From Apium graveolens (taxonomy: Eukaryota > Streptophyta > Magnoliopsida > Apiales > Apiaceae), in assembly GCF_009905375.1 (NCBI RefSeq), contig NC_133650.1, positions 141,849,135 through 141,913,134 of the forward strand: DNA of 64,000 nucleotides. Direction: 5' to 3'. Made by a program: the position numbers and the translations under genes. Under the pieces are notes generated by a model. The model did not search any database, was not told the DNA's origin, and saw only the letters and a list, made by a program, of their open reading frames with translations. Numbering within the stretch: position 1 is the stretch's first letter; each line of letters opens with the position of its first letter. Of the stretch, positions 34,146 through 45,032 are shown one piece after another.

Positions 34146-36233
34146 ATATACTCGGGAACATCGTCTCCCGGTTTAGAAAATATGTTCACCTTTGGGTCCC
34201 CTATACTAAGGGTATACGCAACTACTGCTTATCTCTAGCATAGGTATTATGCAACTTATAAGCAATTGAATCAACAATTAGATATCAAGATTACGAAACA
34301 GACATGCATATATACCATATCAGCATGCTCCAATATATCGCAAGATTTGCTAATAACAATCATGCACTTATCACAAGATAATGCATATACATATATACAT
34401 CACAACAACAGTATAACGGGTAGAAAACTTGCCTGAGTGCTCCGGGGTAGACTTAAGCTTAGAGTGGGTCCGGTAACCTATGGACAACAACATAAGCCGG
34501 AATTAAACCAAGGTCGCTTAAGAAACTAGACTTTAACCAATTGAACCCTAACGTTTGCTTATGGTAATTTCTACGCTTAACAAATCACATAAGTCGTTCG
34601 AGTACCCTCGGCTCCACCATTTTTAATAAATTAACCGTTACGAATTTTAAGGCAACGCTTTCGCAAATACCCTACCAACTGTCTAGTCCACTTTAATAAT
34701 TGTTTCATACTCCAATTAGTCATTTAAGGGCCTTAACTAAGGTTTCAAAGTAAGGCGAGGGGTAATGGTTTGTTCGCGAAACGCCGTTACTTAAAACGGT
34801 CGTTTCTCCTAAACCGTACATCGGATTTAAGCGAACCACATATCAAAACGAAGCTCGTAACATGAACTATCTAAACTTGGCAAAGGTTAGAATCTTTCAG
34901 TGAGTTCACGGGTACTAAAGTTAAGAACAGAACAGTTAAGGAAAAATCGGGCATTATGATGACTATGTTTACGCGATTACCAAGTTTTAAACCACTCCAA
35001 ACAACCACCATTCAACTCACAACCAACAATACAACCAACCCTCATCCAAACCTTACTACATCAGTCCCCAAACCTCAAGATTTTCCAATTTATACAACCC
35101 CACACATGAACTACTAGCTATACTTAAGTTTCATTAACTATAAACAAGATTTCAACATCCAAATCACTACAAATCCAATCCAAACTCTAAACACACAAGC
35201 ATCATGCTTCTCATTTACTATAACCATCAAAAACATCGTAATACTCAAAGTAAAGTTAGGGTTTGGAGGTGCTATACCTTCCTTGGAGTGATCAGAGTAG
35301 CTAGGAAGTCTTAGGAAGCCTCCTACAAGCTTGATCTTTCCAAAGAAATCAAGAACACAAAGTTAGGTTTTGAAGTTTCTAAACGTCAGATTGAAAGAAC
35401 TGTCAAAACGAGGGTCTTACCATGCTTATTTGGACGAGACTTTTGAACAAGAGTTGTAGGCCATCTCGATACCTTTCCAAAGAGCTATTGAACATACTAT
35501 TTGAGTGAGTATTGATGGAGATATGGTAGTTTGAAGTTGCTACTCTAGTTTTGACCGAGAGCTTTTGTTCTTGGAAAGCAAAAGTCAACTTCTAATTTGT
35601 GTTTTGTGATTTGTTTTGCCTTGGCTTGGTTGCTACCTTTTGTTTGTTAATTAAATTGTTACCATGGTAAAAATTGTGTCGCTCACAATCAACCAACCAA
35701 TCCTTCCCACTTTGTCATGCTCATGTCATCTGCTTATGTCATCTTGTAACACTTGTCTTCCTCTTGTTGGTGTGATGACATCATCATCCATTAACCTCTT
35801 TGATTAACCCCTAATTACTTGGCTAATGACCGCTGATCTGTTATACGGTTCGCTTAACTTTCGTTCTCGTTTATCGTTTGAGGGATCAAACCTGGGATCT
35901 TATTACTTGGGTTCCCCTAAACCTTTCTCAATATTTTATATTCCTTTTATGATCCTCTCTTATAATCCTTGAATTAAATCCTTTTAATCATGTTACCTTA
36001 TACTCAATTCTTTCGGTATCTGGTGGATTTTCGGGAAAAATCAAAGTGTTTGAATTTGGATTCTGACGATCTTTACATACACTTATTTACTTTATGGAAT
36101 ACTAACACGATCTTAGAATTTCCATAACAGTACTCCTATATAGCGTGGTCTGATAATTTTCCTTAATCAGCATCATCAGCAAAAGTGACTATTCATCCGT
36201 GTTTCAAAAATTCCAAAAATTGGGGTTATTACA
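32019..36233 (-). repeat. Y right LTR (5' LTR of the element, 4.2 kb)
   Basis: It starts TGTAACACCC and ends GTTATTACA and matches the left LTR closely. As the 5' LTR it should hold the promoter. Its 3' end in element sense (GACCCCGGATTTGGGGG, then TGTTACA) resembles the LTR ends of E2 and E3. Open frames inside (for example 35403-35588) are broken in the other copy. Confidence 0.92.
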
Positions 36234-36238
36234 CCTCA

Positions 36239-36741
36239 CATCTTGTTCTTGTATCTTCTTCTAGCATAACGCGACCCTGGCCATGTACACATGATAACGG
36301 GCAGGGCTCCCCGGCCCGCCTTAATATGGGCTCGCATCGCGGCTATCCTTAACTTTTAAGTTAGTTGGTGGTCACCTCTCCTTATCAGCATCTTTAATCT
36401 GCTTTGTGCTTACTATTTTCCCAAGCACGTCGGGGCCCAGCTCATTTCATAGACTTGTTGTGAAGCGGGCCAGGGCCCAGCTTGACTTATGATTTTAACA
36501 TGTTAATAAAACAACTGTTTTTTCCTCGCATAGGCTCCCAAGGATGGGCTCCCCTGCTGGGTATTTTAATTTATTAACAGGAGTTAAAATATCAAGGGCA
36601 CAAATAGATATCAATCGTTTATTCATAGATAATGGAAAGAGAAAGGAGTACATGCTTGTGGCTCAGGGAGGCACCTATATGGCACTACCCCCGAGACTTA
36701 GGAATATTTTAAGATAATAATAAGTCTGAGGAGAAATAATA
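36239..36741. other. Tat element noncoding part between integrase and antisense gene
   Basis: Tat sequence resumes after Y. It is GC-richer than Y, carries GGGCTC/GCTCGC words, and holds no gene I can recognise. Confidence 0.6.
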
Positions 36742-37850
36742 TTACTGATAATACTTGCGGAGGTGTTCTGCATTCCAGGCTCTCGGGATCAACTTGTCTT
36801 GCATGTCATTGAGGTGGTAGTTTCCCTCCCAGAGTAATGATTTTATCTTGTAGGGGCCTTCCCAATTTGCCCCAAAGACTCCGTGGCTCACCACCTTGGT
36901 GTTTGGCATGACCCGGCGCAGAACCAAATCTCCCACCTTAAAAGTCCGGGCTTGAACCTTACTGTTGTAGTGCCTAGCTGTCCTCTGTTGATATGCTGTT
37001 ATCCTGATCTGAGCATCTTCCCAAGTTTCTTCAATCATATCCAAATAGAGTCGATGGTTGACCTCATTTTCCTCTGAGTCATAGTTGTCCCTCCGAAAAG
37101 ATCCTACCCCTACCTCAACGGGCACCATAGCTTCACACCCATATACCAGAGAAAAGGGGTCTCTCCAGTTGTAGTTCGGGGAGTCGTGTTGTAAGACCAC
37201 AGGAACTGGGCGAGCTTCTCCGGCCATGACCCTTTCTTCTCTTCAAGATTTTCCTTCAAGGTGTGCTTAATGATTTTATTAACATCCTCCGTCTGCCCGT
37301 TGCTTTGGGGGTGGCAAACTGCACTAAAACTCTTCTGAATCCCCAGCTGCTCACAAAATTCTCGCATTTCTTTGCTATCGAACTGTTTCCCGTTGTCAAA
37401 TATCAACTTGTAAGGGATGCCATAGCGACACACAATAGTCCTGTGCACAAATTCCTTGAGATTTTTTACCGTGATAGTGGCTAGAGGCTCGGCCTCTGCC
37501 CTCTTAGTGAAGTAATCTACCGCAACGACAACATACTTGACTCCTCCTTTGGCCTTCGGGAGTTCTCCAATCGGATCAATTCCCCACATAGCGAAGGGCC
37601 AAGGGCTAATGAGGGGTGTGAGGGGAGCCACGGGGCTGTTATAGTAATTTGGCATATCGCTGGCACTTATCACAGGCCCGGGAGAATCCAAAGGCATCTT
37701 TTTTCATCATTGGCCAATAGTAATCTTGACGGAGGATTTTCTGAGCAAGAGAGCTACCCCCAAGTGATTGCCATAAATGCCTTCGTGTACTTCCCTAAGG
37801 ATATAATTGCACTCCTCCCCATCTATGCACGTGAGGAGGGGCACACTGAC
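36742..37850 (-). pseudogene. Tat integrase
   Basis: Minus strand, with the start toward 37850: the HHCC zinc-finger pair (EVHEGIYGNHLG in the second copy; here broken) and the CDKCQRYAK pair, then the core with MWGIDPIGELP, VAVDYFTKRAEAEPL, RYGIPYKLIFDNGKQF and NGQTEDVNKII, so the D-D-E residues are kept. A C-terminal part (36742-37227) has FKVGDLVLRRV, NWEGPYKI and LRKYYQ, the usual end of plant gypsy integrases without chromodomain. Frameshifts lie near 37110-37227 and 37610-37690. This end lacks a chromodomain, as known for the Tat group. Confidence 0.9.
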
Positions 37851-38375
37851 CCCTCTTCTTTATAAGACCCCATCATATATCACGTAGCGGGTTGCCTTGT
37901 ATTTTATCCTTCTTGCCTCATTCTTTTCATCCGGAAGTGAACCACCTTGTGCTCGGGCACACTAGGCTGCCTCTGTATGTCAAGGGGCACGACCCGTAGC
38001 AGAGTGGCCTCGCGGCGTGAGCCGAGTTTAGCTAGCTCGTCTGCTCCATCATTCTGCCCGCGCGGGATTAGTTCCAGCCTCACCTCGTTGAACCTTGCGA
38101 CTATCCTCTGCGCATACTTCAGGTAAAGCTCCGTTCTCGGCCCCTTAGCTTGGTACCCTCCATTTATCTGATATACCACAATCATGGAGTCACTAAACAC
38201 ATTCAAATTCTCCACCTTCATTTCCAAAGCTAGCTTGAGACCGTTGATCAGGACCTCATATTCAACATCATTGTTGGTTGCATGAAAGGCCAGATGGGTC
38301 GCGCGTCTGATCTTGTACACCTCTGGGTTGATTAACTCAATTCCAGCACTTGCACCATCCCCATTAGAGGCTCCA
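37851..38375 (-). pseudogene. Tat archaeal-type RNase H, cut by E2
   Basis: Minus-strand frame 37904-38320 reads NNDVEYEVLINGLKLALEM, VFSDSMIVVYQINGGYQ, LYLKYAQRIVARF, and PRGQNDGADELAKLGS, with the acidic and the late D residues of the RNase H fold. The domain starts at 38375, where E2 has inserted between the VDG and ASNGDG residues of the first active-site motif. A 61-bp deletion near 37936 (compared with the copy at 59137-60062) shifts the frame. Confidence 0.9.
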
Positions 38376-40975
38376 TGTAATATCTGGGATATATCGTGTA
38401 ATTATTTTGCAAATAAATAAATATTATGCATGTTCAGTATTTATTCTGTGAAGTATTTATTAAGTCGTATATGTGTTTGGATGTTTCAAAATAATATAAA
38501 TTGAGTATTTTAATTTTTATATGTCCAAAATAAAATTTAGATAATTGTCATATCTTCCTATTTATTTTTATGTTGATTTATGATTTTATAGGAAATTTAC
38601 GGATGTTATAAATTCTTTTTCCGAGTAATTATAAACTATTTTATATAATTGGGAACCAGCCGACTTCACCCATTTTTATGTTTTTATAACCCGAAACTCT
38701 TCCGAGAACTCCTTCCTAACCTAATTGCAATATTCCGAGCATTTTTCATGTTTCGACTTTTTCAATCAGGTGTACGGTTTGTCCTGTGTGGGTCCCGGTA
38801 CAATATTTTCGATACAATATTCGTTTCGGTAAATCATAAAAACTCGTATTTTCGATAAACGGGATCTTTTTACTAAACTATTATAATTATCACCTCGTAA
38901 TATGTGTAACCAGGCGCTGAGACCAAGACCGCAGTACAAATTGTACTGATTTGGATAATTATCCCAAAAACTGGTACCGTTTGGATCTATTTTTATAAAT
39001 AAACATACTATTTTATATCCGGAATGATCCAATGGGATACTAATTTTCCGTAATTATAAATAGCCTTTAACGTATTTTTTTCGTACCGAAAATCATTTGC
39101 AAACAGTAATTATATAATTTTACAGAGAAAATACATATATTCATATAACCTTTCAAGAATCAATCTGCAAATCGAAGGTGTTATTGATCTTTGTTTGGAA
39201 AGCCTGAGTAACCAAATCGAAGGGTTTAAAGAGTACTATCAGATTATGCAAGTATCAGAACTACATAATCAAAGGTTATTTTTCTATAATTTTTATTTAT
39301 TTCGAATTATTTTGATTAAAAATATAAATTTTTGTACGGATGATTGTTTGAATGATTTGATGCTTGCATGTTGCAGAGCTCGTTTTCCTGATGATTTTGA
39401 TATGTCATATGACTGATTTGGAGTTCAATAACATGTTTAAAATTGAGTTTGATCTTCGAATTTTGAAATTAGAGTTTATAATTCGTTTGAATGTTCTTGA
39501 TTGAATTTGGGGATTTCTTATTTCGGAATAAATAGATGTTCTAGAGGGGTGGGTTGTGTTCCTTATGAAATTTGCAATCGATTCCTATGAGTCTTGAAAA
39601 TCGACGAGGTCTGTATAGGAGGGAGTTGTCATTTGAAGTTTACGTCGAGCTCGCCGGAAATCGGCGAACTTTTCGGCCAATTTCCGGCCAACTCAGGGAT
39701 TATTAGAACGAATTGATGGCATGGTTGTGTTCCTGGTATTGTGTAGATGTGATGTAGAGGTGGTCGTGGCCTGAGCATCCCTGGATCGTCTTCTCCGGCT
39801 AGACAGGGGTGTTTTCCAGCGAACCCCTGTAAAACTTGCAGTTTAGTACTTGTAGTTTTGGAGAAGAAATAGTTAGGTCCCTGAACTTTCCAGAAATTTC
39901 AAAAATAGGATTACTGTTTATAAATTATTTAAAAATCATATTTTCTATTTATTTTAATTATAAAAATTCATTTTTAATTACTGAAAATTCTAAAAATTAA
40001 TATTTTAATTCCAAAAATTATATTTAAATTCAAAAATAAATCTGAATTAATTAGTTAATTAATTATAGTTAATAATTAATTAGTTAATTGGTAAATTAAT
40101 TCAAAAATTAATTGATTAATTAAATTAATTAATTATTAATTGATTTTAATTAATTATTTAATTATATTTAATTATTTATTGATGATTTAAAAATTTCAAA
40201 AAATAGTTTCGAACTTTAAAATATTATTTAAATTGTTTTCAAGGCTCGATAATTATTAAAAAATTATTTTGAAGCCAGATGTGGCCAACCGAACCCTGTT
40301 TATTGCTTTAAAATTTACCCAACGACCCGTTTTGACTCCGAAAAATGTTTTAAAAATTATATTAAATACCCGAAAGATTGTTTATGACCCGAGACTTCCT
40401 TATAAATGAAATTTCATTGATTTTCTGACATGCTATGTGCTATATGTGACTTGTTTGTTTGACTGTCGGTCTATATGTTCAGTGTTTACTTGTTTTTAGC
40501 ATAACTTTCAATCCGTTAGTCGGATTTAGGTAAAATGAAGGGTAGATAGAAGTGTATACCAAATAGAATCGTATGAGTTGAGTATTGTTAGATACTTATG
40601 TTATGTGAGCAGAAGCGGAAAGGCATAGGAAAGGGAAACAGATAGTCGAGGAGTAGGGGATTGTGATTGGAAATTGGTGAAGTATAGCAAGCTAGTACCA
40701 GGCAAGTGTTCTGAACTTTCTCGAGATATATTGTAGATTATTGATAGTCCTATATTGCAAGTGCTTTGAAGCACTGAACCCTAAACCTTGATTCCATCTA
40801 TTGATCTTTGAGCCGTAAACCTTATTCTTTCTGAACCATTGATTTTTAAATCCCCGAATACGAACCACAGATATACGATACTACTCCACAAATACATGCG
40901 AACTAAATACCAAACACTGAATCAGATTGCTTACATATTCAAACTATTGTACCTTACGCTCTGAAAGACCAAATC
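38376..40975 (+). repeat. E2 5' LTR, first part
   Basis: It starts TGTAATATCTGGG and matches 60063-62655 closely. It contains TTAATTAATT-rich low-complexity sequence at about 40020-40165. It stops at AAATC (40971-40975), where E3 has inserted. The gap of ORFs here is real: the short frames near 38649-39416 are not conserved in the other LTR. Confidence 0.92.
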
Positions 40976-43816
40976 TATAACGACTCGTGTATTTTTATTT
41001 TATTTCTAATATTTGGAAGTGTAATAAAAGTTTAAGTAAATAAATAAAAGATGTGTATTGATTTTTGGCAGCAGTTATTGATTGCTATTTAATTATTTAT
41101 GATTTGTTAATATGTGGAATTGGAATTATGTGATTTATTGGCGAGTTATATGATTTTGTTTCGCATGCAAAAGTGATTTTATGATAATTTTAATTCAATA
41201 AATATTTGGGTTGCCTTTAAAATTGGTTTTGTAATTTTATAATTATTTTTAGGACTTTATAAAATTGAGAAATCAATATTTCGTTAATTATTCATTTTTA
41301 AATGATTTTCTGAGTGTGTTAAATGCTAAAATCCATATTTAATTATGGGAATCTTTAAAAATTATGAAACTTATAATTTATTAAGTTCGTATTATTCTGA
41401 GAAATTTAAAATTATTTTGGAAATTTTCGAAAAACGTTTTACCCGCGCGTTGTTTCGTTATTGGTTAAAAAACGGGTATAAAGCGTACCTTAAAAATTGT
41501 TTAAAAATTTTGAAATTTATATTTTTATTTATTTCGGGATATTTATAATATTTTAGCGCTGTTTTCGTAATTTTCGGAGGTTATTTTATTTGCACCTCAT
41601 TCTGTTAATTTCGAGTTTCAGGGGCAAAACAGACTATCAACCCTTCATATTTATCTCAAATGCTACGTGTCAGCATTTTAGAAAACTAGTACTACGTGTT
41701 GTGATTGTAGTACAGGAGAAGAAAAAAAAACTAAAACAAAACACCCCCACACCCCTGTTTTTCTTTCCCCCGGCTTCACTTCCCCTGTATCTCGATCTTG
41801 TCTCTCTCTCTCTATCAATCTATCAGTTTTTCTCTCTCCTTATTCCTCCGTTTTCTTTCATTCACTCGTCTTCTTCCTCCTTTCTCCGTTTGTTTCTTGC
41901 TCGGCTGCGTTGTTTCAGTCACCGTTTTTCGGTATTTTTCCGGCTACTCGGTTCTTGTTCCTCTGATACATGCATATGTACTTGTGTGTATATATCGTAT
42001 GTGTGTGTAACTTGTGTGAGTATATGTGTGTGGCTGTGTTTGCTGTTACTCCGATTTGGTGGTTTTCGGTGGCGCGTGATTTACACGCGCGTGTGCGTGT
42101 GTTTGTGCGCAGTTTGTATTGCAAGATTTATTTACTATTATTAATTTTAATTCCTTTTTCTGCAGGAATTATTTGATAAAGAATTCATGATATTAATAAT
42201 TCCTGCAGGAAATATTTTAGAATAATCGGTAGAATTTATTTGGATACCCGAATATTTTCGGGCACCAATAAATTTTGCCGCCGTACCGCGATGACTCGTT
42301 ACGAGCGGACGGTGGACGGTGATGACTATGTTCTGAGTCCTAAATTTTATAAATAAATAAAATGATTTTTCGTAAAATATTTTCGGACTTAAATAATTAA
42401 TTATGATTGGTGTTGGGATGTAAGTTGTGTAAAAGGATAAAATAATATTGTGGATTGTTGAGAATTGTTGGCGTCGATTATAATCGACGGGTAGTCTTAT
42501 AAATAAAGAAGTTGCTGCCAAAATTTTCCAAAAATATATTTGTAATCGTATATAATAATGTGCTATGTGTTACCCTATTACGTTCGAGAAATATGATTAC
42601 ATGATTATGTGTATAATAATAATATGAGTCGGGTTGTCGGATTTAGGTTATTAGGATTTGAGGATGTCAAGCATGTCGGTATAACTAATTAGGGTATTCT
42701 GTAATTGTAGATCCCAGTCGAGTTGTTCCAGGATCAAAGTTAGCGTGAAAGCTATTAGGGTTTGTAAAGCGTTGCAAGGCAAGTACCCCTGACCATTCTT
42801 TTATGGTTCAGTGTATATGAATAGCTAAATGTTTTATTCTCATAATAGAACATAAACGTTTTAAGTTACGTATCCCCTGTATGTATAAAATCATTGTTTT
42901 CGAATTGTTTTGGGGAAAAGTAACTTCGAAAAGTACCTATCTCAAATGGAATGATTTATGAAACGGATTTTATATGTGTGCTGGCTAAATAAAAGATTTT
43001 GAAAATGAGATAGGTACAAGTGTTTTGAAAACTGGATAAAACGGTCAGATATGGGATACATTGGGGCCAGAGTATGCCTATTGAGGTGGCGTAAGAGGCT
43101 AATTCGGTTGCGCACATTATAAAACAGATTAGTCCAGCAGGTCAGAGACCTAGCTAGTCTCTGAGTTCCGGAATAGGTAAACAGGATGGCAGTTAGCCTG
43201 ATCAGCTGTCTTCACATATCCGCTATGTATCTGATTGGGGATTTGTGAATTATATGAAAGCATGATTGATTGATACAGCGGTTTTTATAAAATGATTAGT
43301 ATGCTAAAAATTGGACTCTGGTATTACGCAGCACACAACAATGTTGTTTTCATAAAGCATGCTAATTAGTGATATCCGGTTACTTTGATTATGATTATGA
43401 AATGTTGATATCATGATTACAGCTCTGTTCCCATTATTGTTACATTATTATTTTAATCTGTTATTCATATTTGGTACTGCTGAGTGATTATGCTCACCCT
43501 TACAAACTGTTACGTATATTTCGCAGATGCCTAGAAGATCAGTCAGACCGACCCGTGTTCCCGCCCCTACTGGACCTGGCTCCTCTGAGGTAGTTGTATC
43601 AGACCATGAGGTCTGAAGAGTTGCTGAATAAAGTTAGTGTGTCTTAGATAGTGAATAAAGAGTTTGTAATAATGAGAATCTAAATTATACTTGAACCTGG
43701 ATTGGATCTTGGTTTGGGGTCAAGTTAGTATATTTTAATAATATCTCTATTATTATGTTTTTGGGTAATTGTGTTTAGTGACGTCAACTCCTGACCCCGG
43801 GGTTGAGGCCGTCACA
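40976..43816 (+). repeat. E3 5' LTR (2.84 kb)
   Basis: It starts TATAACGACTCG (not TG) and ends GCCGTCACA. A pyrimidine-rich stretch (41750-41900, with a TCTCTC tract) and a TG-rich stretch (41980-42110) lie upstream of several hairpins: a perfect 14-bp inverted repeat CTGCAGGAATTATT at 42160-42208, CCCGAA-TATT-TTCGGG at 42247-42262, and CTCGT-T-ACGAG near 42295. Frames such as 41590-42144 are shadows of this low-complexity sequence. Confidence 0.93.
43527..43616 (+). other. Possible 29-residue ORF in the E3 LTR behind a splice-acceptor-like site
   Basis: ATG follows TATTTCGCAG directly. The frame reads MPRRSVRPTRVP, then a Pro/Gly/Ser stretch, and ends VSDHEV. The other LTR keeps the frame (52295-52384) with two changes (Ala to Val, Val to Ile). 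It may be the leading exon of a spliced leader, or chance. No known protein. Confidence 0.3.
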
Positions 43817-43818
43817 GT

Positions 43819-43830
43819 TGGTATCAGAGC
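43819..43830 (+). other. E3 primer-binding site
   Basis: TGGTATCAGAGC, two bases after the LTR end, matches initiator-Met tRNA. Confidence 0.95.
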
Positions 43831-44012
43831 TACAGGTTCAAGTCCCTGATTCAGGTTAGGGATTGTGTCAAGTAGGTGATAACGTGAGACTTTAAGTGTG
43901 AGTCAGCAACTCATATAGAGGAGCAAACCTTTAGAGTCAGTCGAGGGTTCCGACGGCTTTACCCTGGCATCTATTAAATGTTTTGATAGAATTGCCTTGA
44001 CCTAGTTGTGTC

Positions 44013-44599
44013 TTGCCTGTATATTTATTATGTTGGGAGTGGCCTATTGCGATTTTGAGTTCTCCATCTCGGGCTTCTGATTCGGATAGCTCAGATTCGG
44101 AGAAACCCCTTGATGCTGTTGCCGAGGAGACCCCTATGCCTCCTCCACCAGTCCCTTCTTTTGTGCCTCGAGACATCCCTGGATCTGGTCCTCGTCCCCG
44201 TTGGGTACGTAGGTCTGTGTCTGCTGTCAGGGATTTCCCTCCCGACTGCGGTCCCAGTTCTTCCATGATGAGACCTTCGGCACCCCTTGTGGCCCCTAGT
44301 GGTATTTCTTCACCGATCCCTTATCATGTGCATAGGGCGGTGAATACTTCCTTTATTAGAGATCAGAGTCCAGAGTTTGCTGCCCAGTTGGACCAGGTAC
44401 CTATTGCACCATTTCAGGGTATTTCTGCCCATTCCCCTGAGGTGTGAGCCCGTGTGAGAGCATTGACCCAGATGGCTGTAAAGAGGGCTAGATCTGTTGA
44501 CCGTTTCATTAGTTCAGAGTTCAGAGCTGTGCAGTATCAGGACCTAGTGAACTGGCTAGTATTTGAGCTAGGTTCCATTGGTGGCAGTGGTAGAGACTA
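44013..44599 (+). pseudogene. E3 leader ORF before gag, unknown function
   Basis: A frame separate from gag starts at 44013 (MPVYLLCWEW) and runs to a TAG at 44597-44599, with one internal TGA (44445-44447) that may be a decayed Arg codon. The first part is Ser/Asp-rich (ASDSDSSDSEK) and Pro-rich; the second part is basic and looks helical (MAVKRARSVDRF). E2 has a Pro-rich ORF with a helical end at the same place (53616-54050), but I see no clear alignment. I know no family for it; it could also be noncoding leader with an open frame by chance. Confidence 0.4.
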
Positions 44600-45032
44600 G
44601 ACAGAGCTGCAGTAGAGGGATGCAGAGCTCAGAGTTGACTTATAGGAGTTCTGTGGTTGTTTACTTTGTATATGTACATTATGTTGTGATAGTTTGTAGT
44701 AGGCGAGGCTGTTATGACAGCCAATTTTGGCATGTATTCGGATGGTTCTTTGTATTTGGATTTCAGTTGTACTAGTTGGATTCTGTTGGTTACTGTAGTT
44801 CAGCTGCTTTATATTATTGTTCAGTTTTTATATATTGTGTGTTGCTATTATTGTTGTTATAATTCTTGTTGTTTCTGTTGCTGGCATTTTTAGATTATAA
44901 TCATTCACTCAGGACGGATCCAATTATAATGGGGGATTAGAATATTGTCTTAGTGGAAACGCTCTCTTGATGCATAAATGTAAACTGCTGGAGCAATCCA
45001 TTTTCTTATATATGACTATTATGTTTCAGGAG
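44600..45032 (+). other. E3 leader between ORF and gag
   Basis: T-rich noncoding sequence. TTTCAG at 45024-45029 just before the gag start looks like a splice acceptor. Confidence 0.5.

Larger units (their letters stand above)
22197..36233 (-). mobile_element. Element Y: Ty3/gypsy (chromodomain type) LTR retrotransposon, internally deleted
   Basis: Two long LTRs (22197-26465 and 32019-36233) flank a 5.5 kb body read on the minus strand: primer-binding site at 32003-32014, short leader, RT end and RNase H remnants, integrase and chromodomain remnants, polypurine tract at the left LTR. Gag, protease and most of RT are missing. The flanks are GCTCG (22192-22196) and CCTCA (36234-36238), an imperfect 5-bp target duplication. 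By eye the LTRs are about 96% alike, while the body is full of stops, so this copy was probably moved by another element's proteins. Confidence 0.88.

Noticed and set aside
41590..42144. 184-residue ORF in the E3 5' LTR
   Set aside because: It lies in pyrimidine- and TG-rich LTR sequence; the matching stretch in the 3' LTR (50299-50724) is shifted and ends differently, and no family features are seen.
42147..42521. 124-residue minus-strand ORF in E3 LTRs (also 50852-51226)
   Set aside because: It is open in both LTRs because they are young copies. Composition looks non-coding and it overlaps the hairpin cluster; no motif.
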